A DNA stretch of 64,000 nt from GCA-2746605 sp963710615 (GTDB lineage Bacteria > Bacteroidota > Ignavibacteria > Ignavibacteriales > Melioribacteraceae). A program made the position numbers and the translations under genes. The notes beneath the pieces were generated by a model. It did no database searches and was not told the DNA's origin. It was given only the letters and a program-made list of their open reading frames with translations. Location of the stretch: positions 1-64,000 of the forward strand of contig CAVQBF010000010.1 in assembly GCA_963710615.1 (NCBI GenBank), written 5' to 3'. This document shows positions 58,769-64,000 of the stretch, in pieces; position 1 is the stretch's first letter; each line of letters opens with the position of its first letter.

Positions 58769-59281
58769 ATGAATACCGGACAAATGTTAATTTCAATAGC
58801 AGCAATGATATTACTTGGGACAGTAATACTTAATGTAAACAGAAACTCACTTCTAAATAATGTAGAGATGGACGAAGCCAAATATCAACTACTTGCTGTT
58901 TCTCTTGGGACAGCTTTAATTGAAGAAGCATTTTCAAAGTCATTTGATGAAAGAACTGCAAACGCTTTACTTGCTTCAAATTTAACAGATTTATCTGCCA
59001 CTTTAGGACCAGATTTAGGCGAATCTTCCAGGGATGATTTTGATGATTTTGATGATTATAACGGTTATTCGGGGAATACAAACGGGGATACTACTTTCCA
59101 ATCTGCAAATATGTACTTTAGGTGTAAAGTTAACTATGTTGATCCTGATGTATCCTTAGACTCTGTGGCTGCAAGAAAGTGGCATAAAAAAATTACTGTT
59201 TATGTTTCAAGTCCTTTTATTAAAGATAGTACAACAAATATTGTTTTATCGAAAATTAATAGCCATTATTATTTTAGATAG
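58769..59281 (+). CDS. MshD/PilV-like minor pilin, module 1
   Basis: 170 residues with an N-terminal hydrophobic helix (MNTGQMLISIAAMILLGTVI) that would follow a very short leader. Then 'GTALIEEAFSKSFDE' as in PilV/MshD, an acidic 'DDFDDFDDYNGY' motif also found in MshD-like proteins, and a beta-rich end 'KKITVYVSSPFIKDS...NSHYYFR'. The usual GFTLIE leader is not present. Likely a minor pilin or pseudopilin. First of three genes (A-B-C) repeated at 61537. Motif recall from MSHA proteins is by eye. Confidence 0.7.
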   Translation: MNTGQMLISIAAMILLGTVILNVNRNSLLNNVEMDEAKYQLLAVSLGTALIEEAFSKSFDERTANALLASNLTDLSATLGPDLGESSRDDFDDFDDYNGYSGNTNGDTTFQSANMYFRCKVNYVDPDVSLDSVAARKWHKKITVYVSSPFIKDSTTNIVLSKINSHYYFR

Positions 59282-59289
59282 GTAATAAA

Positions 59290-59944
59290 ATGGGATTTAG
59301 TACTTTAATTGACATTCTTGGTTCATCACTAATTGGTGGTTTAATTCTGATGATCTTGTTTAGAATGAACGATGCTTCAGTTGAAAGCCATTATTTAAGC
59401 AGCGGAGAGCTAATTGTACAAAGCAATTTAGTAGAAATTGTAGAGCTTTTAGAACATGATCTTAGAAAAATTGGATATTGTGAGGATTGGGAAAAGATTC
59501 CGCAGCCAAGTGAAGCAATTTTAGAGGCAACAGATACAAGTATAACATTTCTTAACAGATGTAGCAATTTCAAAAACTGTTCAAACTGGTGATGGAATAG
59601 TTGATAAGCTCAAGTATTGGATTGGTAAACCAACCGACCCTGAGGTGGCAAATACACCAAATCCAAAAGATAGAATGCTATATAGACAAGTAAATAACGA
59701 CACTCCACTTTCGGCAAATCTTGGTTTAACACAGTTTAAGTTACGCTATTTTAATTCTCTGGGTAATGAAATTACTACAATGCCATCTGCTCCTCCTCTT
59801 GGAATTATAACCATGCAGATTGATATTACGGTTGAAAATACCGCAGCTTATGGAGATATGGCAGAAAAGGATGTTTACTCAAAAGATCGAAGTGCATTTT
59901 ATAGGCAGATAAGACTTGCCGCACCAAGTTTAGGAAATAGATAA
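59290..59944 (+). CDS. PilW-like minor pilin, module 1 (frameshifted)
   Basis: N-terminus 'MGFSTLIDILGSSLIGGLIL' resembles a G-F-T-L-I-E prepilin leader with one extra residue. 'LVEIVELLEHDLRKIGYCEDW' is the DLRxxGY element of PilW. The frame breaks near 59553: one extra A in CTTAACAGAT separates 'ITFL' from 'TDVAISKTVQTGDG'. The sister at 62053 is intact at 208 residues and confirms the joined layout. Probable minor pilin next to the MshD-like gene. Confidence 0.75.
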
Positions 59945-59955
59945 GGAATTAAATT

Positions 59956-61273
59956 ATGGGTGGAAAAGCAATTCTTCTAGTTGTTATGGGTTTTAGTATG
60001 ATTTTCGCTATTGTCAATTACAATTCATCTAATACTACAACAAGAGCCGTAGAAAATCTCACTGAGTATTATTCAAAAACACATTTGCATAATATTGCTT
60101 CCAGCGGTGCAAATATGGCAGCCAATAAAATCTTTAAAGACCCAACTTGGTCTGGAGGATATTCAGATCTTCCTTTTGAAGGTGGCAAATTGGATATCTC
60201 AGCTACTACATTTGCGGTTGATAAAATCAAAATAATCTCCAGAGCTACTTATAAAGGAATGTTTGATGGAGAATATAAAGAAGATACTGCGTTAGTAAAA
60301 ATTATACTTCAGCCAAGCAGTTTTTCTAAATTTGGGTACTATACAAATAGATGGCCAACCTACGGCTATCTAGTTACCGGCGATACAATTGATGGACCTT
60401 TTCATACTCAAGCAAAGACTTAAATACTCTTGGGTTCCCCTGTTTTTACTGGTAAAGTAACAACAAAAGACGGACTTAAATCAATAGGAAATGTTTATGG
60501 CTTTGGTCCAGCTGATCCTCAATTTTTAGGTGGGTTTGAAACACCAGTTGATATCCCATTTAGTTTGGATATTTCTAAACTAAATAATGCAGCAAGCTAT
60601 AATGGCAAATTATTTACAGATGCATCTGGTGATGCCTTGGATGTAAGATTAAATTTTATTGATGATGGAACACCCGATGGAAAAGTTGAATGGAGTACAA
60701 AAAAAACTACTTCATCTACATGGTCTACACCGGTACTAGCAGATATGGATACTCTAGCTCCTAATGGTGTGATTTGGAATGATAAAGGAAATATGTATTT
60801 ATCAGGCACTGTTAATGGTAAATACACCGTGGGTACAGCAAAAGACGGAAGCAATCATGGGAAAGTATATTCTAGAGGATGATATTATTTATAGAAATGA
60901 TCCTTTAAAGAGTGATCCTATGAATCCAGGTTATACTCTTACAAATCCTAATTGCAAGGATATGCTGGGAATTGTTGCTGCAAAACAAGTGATTGTAAAA
61001 AATAATACTGCAAATCGGGATAATATAAATATTCATGCTTCATTATTTAATTTTGATGGAGGTATTACCGTTGAAGGATTAACTTCAGGTTCTCCCAACA
61101 TGGGAATTATGAGGATACATGGAGGATTAATTGAAAATGAAGCACAAACAACTGGATACACAAATGGAGCTGGTTACAATCAAGTAATTAAGTTTGATAA
61201 AAGATTTGGATATGAAACACCTCCTTATTTTCCAGCAACTGAAACTTATGAAGTAGTATCATGGTTTGAGTAA
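59956..61273 (+). CDS. PilX/MshP-like long pilin-associated protein, module 1 (frameshifted)
   Basis: Starts MGGKAILLVVMGFSMIFAIV, then 'TEYYSKTHLHNIASSGANMAANKIF' as in PilX/MshP-type proteins, then a long beta-rich domain. Joined length about 439 residues. Breaks: a TAA at 60421 that disappears if one base is removed near 60418 and one G is added to GGG near 60440, restoring WGSPVFTG as in the sister; and one extra G near 60860 (NHGKYILEDDI). The sister gene is 62691. Probably a tip or cargo protein of the pilus-like assembly. Confidence 0.7.
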
Positions 61274-61410
61274 ATAATTAATACACTTAAAATAGCACAG
61301 AATTAATCGAGTTCAGTGTATCATATTAATACATTTCTCATTATTATGTGCTATTAAACACTTTAAATAGTATAAAAGTTGGTTTTACAGCTTAATTGAA
61401 GCCTTTCTAG

Positions 61411-61427
61411 TGGCATACAGTTTGTCC
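61411..61427 (+). promoter_or_regulatory. Sigma-54-like promoter of pilin module 2
   Basis: TGGCATACAGTTTGTCC matches the module 1 element at 13 of 17 positions, with the same GG-to-G spacing. Located 109 bases before the module 2 start. An inverted repeat AATAGCACA/TGTGCTATT (61291, 61347) lies upstream in the same gap. Confidence 0.4.
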
Positions 61428-61536
61428 TGCCCTCACTTAACAATCAGAAAGAATTACCGATAGTTTACTAGTAAATTTTACTGGATCTTCAGGTTTTGCA
61501 AAATTTTACATTTAAAAACAAATTAATTTAATAATT

Positions 61537-62043
61537 ATGAATACCGGACAAATGATGATCACTGCTGGGGCTATAGTGTTACTTTCATTAGTAATATTAA
61601 GGGTCAACAGTAATTTTTTAAATACAAATTCAGTTTTACTCGATAGCAAGTTAGGCGTTATTGCTTCATCAATTGCAACCTCAATTATTGAAGAAGCTAC
61701 CGGAAAAGCTTTTGATGAAAGTACTGTAGCTGGGACAGTAGAAAGTTTATCAAGTTTATCCACAACTCTTGGGCCCGGGACCGGAGAGGTATATCCAAAT
61801 TTTGATGATTTTGATGATTACAACAATTTATACAAATATGAGAATACCGTACCTGCAGCAGATTTTCATGTTAACTGCGAAGTAGTTTATGTTAATGATA
61901 CCGATCTTGACGGTAAAACCTCATCACGAACTTGGAATAAGAAAATTACTGTTCGAGTTTCAAGTCCTTCTATGTTGGGTCAAGATGATATTCCAGATAC
62001 TTTAGAAATGTCTGCAATTTATAGTTATTGGTATTTTAGATAA
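61537..62043 (+). CDS. MshD/PilV-like minor pilin, module 2
   Basis: 168 residues, paralogue of 58769..59281: 'MNTGQMMITAGAIVLLSLVI', 'IATSIIEEATGKAFDES', 'NFDDFDDYNNLYKYEN', 'TRTWNKKITVRVSSPS'-like 'RTWNKKITVRVSSPS', ending 'AIYSYWYFR'. Intact frame. Start has GAATTT-poor upstream but is fixed by homology to module 1. Same role as its sister, probably a minor pilin. Confidence 0.75.
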   Translation: MNTGQMMITAGAIVLLSLVILRVNSNFLNTNSVLLDSKLGVIASSIATSIIEEATGKAFDESTVAGTVESLSSLSTTLGPGTGEVYPNFDDFDDYNNLYKYENTVPAADFHVNCEVVYVNDTDLDGKTSSRTWNKKITVRVSSPSMLGQDDIPDTLEMSAIYSYWYFR

Positions 62044-62052
62044 GGAAATAAG

Positions 62053-62679
62053 ATGGGCTTTAGTACTCTAATAGACATTCTTGGATCAACATTAGTAGGT
62101 GGTATGCTGCTGCTAATTTTGTTCCGTATAAATGATACGGCTGTTGAGAATAATTATATGTATGGCGGAGAGCTTGTTGTTCAGCAAAACCTTGTTGCAG
62201 TTGTTGAATTGCTGGAATTCGATTTTAGAAAAATTGGATTTTGCGAGGATTGGACAAAATTATCAAATCCTCTCCTCTATATTATATCAGCAGATTCGAA
62301 TAGCATTAAGTTTAGAACAGATGTTGACTCAGATGGCAATGTAGATAGCCTTTCATACTATACTGGTCCGACAAGTGAGCTTACTGAAACACCAAATCCC
62401 AGGGATAAATATTTATACAGAGTAATAAATACTGATACTCCAGTTGGTACTAATTTAGGTATTACAGAATTTAATATGATCTACTATGATGCTCTAGGAG
62501 CTAAACTCTCGACACCGGTTGCATCTCCAGATTTAATTCAAATGATAGAAATAAATATCCGTGTCGAAGATGTCTATGGGTACGACACAGCAAATGAGGA
62601 TAAAGAAGATAGCGAAATGTATGCATCGGCATTTTGGAGACAAATTAGATTAGCAGCAAGAAACCTTAAAAATAGGTAG
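62053..62679 (+). CDS. PilW-like minor pilin, module 2
   Basis: 208 residues, intact paralogue of 59290..59944: 'MGFSTLIDILGSTLVGGMLL', 'LVAVVELLEFDFRKIGFCEDW', 'TDVDSDGNVDSLSYYTG', 'TPNPRDKYLYRVINTDTPVG', end 'AFWRQIRLAARNLKNR'. One N-terminal helix, then periplasmic beta-rich domain. Shine-Dalgarno GGAAATAAG. Probable minor pilin. Confidence 0.8.
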   Translation: MGFSTLIDILGSTLVGGMLLLILFRINDTAVENNYMYGGELVVQQNLVAVVELLEFDFRKIGFCEDWTKLSNPLLYIISADSNSIKFRTDVDSDGNVDSLSYYTGPTSELTETPNPRDKYLYRVINTDTPVGTNLGITEFNMIYYDALGAKLSTPVASPDLIQMIEINIRVEDVYGYDTANEDKEDSEMYASAFWRQIRLAARNLKNR

Positions 62680-62690
62680 GAGATTTTATA

Positions 62691-64000
62691 ATGGGCGGAA
62701 AAGCAGCAATGTTGCTTGTGCTTGGTTTTAGTTTAATATTCTTAGTATTCGGCAGTAATTTTAATAATTTATCAACCCGATCTGTTGATAATTTTTCCGA
62801 CTATTATACACATAACATAGCTTATAATATTGCAGTTGCAGGTGCTAATCTAGCTGCAAATAAAGTATTTAAAGATAAAACTTGGGATACTGGATATGAT
62901 AAATTACCTTTCCAAGGAGGACATATAAATGTTTATGTAACTAACCCAACTGGGGGCGGAGGGAAGGTTACAGTGTGTCACAATGCTAAAAAACATAGTG
63001 CACATTCTATAAGTATAAATGCATCGGCTGTGCCCGCGCACTTAGCTCACGGGGATCAGCTTGGGCCATGCGGAGGAGGAGCACTCGCTGCAGATATGGT
63101 TCTAATATATTCAGAGGGAATCTTTCAAGAAGATACTGCAGTTGTTTATGTTGAACTGCAGCCAAGTACATTTGCTAAATACGGCAACTTCTATGATAAG
63201 ATGGCAAGTGCAATACCGGCAACCGGTGATATTTTTCAAGGTCCATTCCATGTAAATGATAAGATGAGAACATGGGGAAGTCCTGAATTTTTTGGTAAAG
63301 TAACTAGCAAAAAAGGTTTGCAAATGTATAATACTAAAGATCCAAAGTTTCATGGAGGTTATGAAAGTGGAGTTGATGTTGAACGTCCTTTCGATACTAC
63401 AGGAATGAGATCTGCAGGAACTGCAGGAGGATTGGTTCTTCGAGCTCCCGACGGCAGCGGAAAAGAAATTGAAGTGGAGCTTGAGTTTAAAGATGACAAG
63501 GTAGAAATTGAAATCTTAGGTTATGATCCAAAAGATTACCCAAAATATAAAGATGGCGGACCACTGATTAAAGAGACATTAAAACTTAAAGATTTTAATG
63601 GTATGATCTATGCTGAAAAATCAAATGTATATGTAAAAGGTAAGTTAGATGGTGCAGCAACAGTTGTTGCAACTAAAAAAGGGAAAAATGGATATGGCAA
63701 TATTTTCCAAACAGATGACTTAGAGTACAAAGATGATATTTCCAAAAAACCAGATTCTGATAATATGCTTGGTCTTAGTAGCTGAAGAGGATATTAGGCT
63801 ACAGTATAATAATGACACAAAACACAAAGATATAATTACACAAGCTTCTATGTTTGCCTTTAATGGTGATGTTGGTCCAGATAATAAACTAGTAGATAAC
63901 GATGGTGTTTTAAAAGAATGGCAGATACTTGGCGGAATTATTGCAAAAGATGTTAGAGTAACAGCACATTATAATTCTGTTGGTCCATATGAGGGTTATA
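62691..64000 (+). CDS. PilX/MshP-like protein, module 2 (frameshifted, runs off the window)
   Basis: Paralogue of 59956..61273: 'MGGKAAMLLVLGFSLIFLVF', 'HNIAYNIAVAGANLAANKVF', 'MRTWGSPEFFGKVTSKKGLQ', '...GNIFQTDDLEYKDD'. The frame ends at 63785 but one base less near 63772 continues it as 'MLGLVAEEDIRLQYNNDTKH' through to the edge (partial). Unlike the sister, residues 92-127 carry an inserted Cys/His motif ('KVTVCHNAKKHSAH', 'AVPAHLAHGDQLGPC'). Likely surface-exposed tip or adhesion part of the module 2 assembly. Confidence 0.72.

Noticed and set aside
61291..61355. AATAGCACA / TGTGCTATT inverted repeat between pilin modules
   Set aside because: Arms are 47 bases apart with no T-run; may be a weak terminator but not supported.
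1..64000. tRNA, rRNA, CRISPR, insertion sequences, prophage
   Set aside because: Looked for T-loop GTTCGA patterns, regular direct repeats, transposase motifs and phage structural genes; none found. The S74 chaperone tail alone is not evidence of a prophage.

Overview
The window is AT-rich DNA from a free-living Gram-negative bacterium of the Bacteroidota/Chlorobi group, most likely the Ignavibacteria. The main evidence is a pair of type IX secretion (T9SS) C-terminal sorting domains of the form 'YPNPFNPTT...VYNILGEKV...KKMILMK', a PorV/PorQ-like outer-membrane protein, TSP3-repeat OmpA and BNR-repeat surface proteins, and mostly Bacteroidota-like core genes. No rRNA, tRNA, CRISPR array or insertion sequence is visible.

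Layout. 0.3-9.7 kb is a cell-surface region: a YadA-head/S74-chaperone protein, a secreted protein with an 'EGPY...VDWVLVELR...HRNHL' module, a separate small dockerin-like protein, a T9SS-sorted protein with a cohesin-like N-terminus, a BNR-repeat protein carrying the same HRNHL module, and a PorV/PorQ-like barrel. 10-18 kb holds a lipoprotein, a TetR regulator, valS, a WecA/MraY-like sugar-phosphate transferase with a long membrane extension, and a Wzc-like exopolysaccharide co-polymerase. 18.3-21.4 kb is a PAS histidine kinase plus NtrC-type sigma-54 activator pair, then an OmpA/TSP3 protein. 23-26.7 kb is a zur-znuABC-like metal uptake operon behind a perfect 13+3+13 palindrome, followed by lgt. 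26.7-37.2 kb is mostly housekeeping: a TolB-like lipoprotein, an RsmF-type methyltransferase, a TPR protein, aroE, two PLP aminotransferases around pckA, and a YbaK-type deacylase. 37.5-41.6 kb looks like peptidoglycan recycling (BadF-type sugar kinase, AmpG-like permease, serine hydrolase), followed by an ABC exporter with a LolA-like protein, sucC, a histidine kinase, an Lrp regulator with eukaryotic-type glutamine synthetase, TerC, trkA-trkH and rmlA. 54.5-58.4 kb holds a second cohesin-like/discoidin T9SS protein and a cell-wall amidase with a 28-residue microprotein behind it. 58.8-64 kb is a tandem duplication of a three-gene minor-pilin module (MshD/PilV-like, PilW-like, PilX-like) and runs off the right edge.

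Most notable. (1) The duplicated minor-pilin modules have unusual leaders, matched sigma-54-like promoter elements, and in the second copy only a Cys/His 'CH...AHLAHGD..GPC' insert. (2) The cohesin-like and dockerin-like surface proteins are encoded as separate neighbouring genes. (3) Nine genes carry about fifteen single-base frameshifts, mostly in short homopolymers and concentrated in surface genes. These are either sequencing errors or on/off switching; I annotate each as one gene and give the break points. Three Crp/Fnr-like sites lie in front of surface genes or the pilin cluster.
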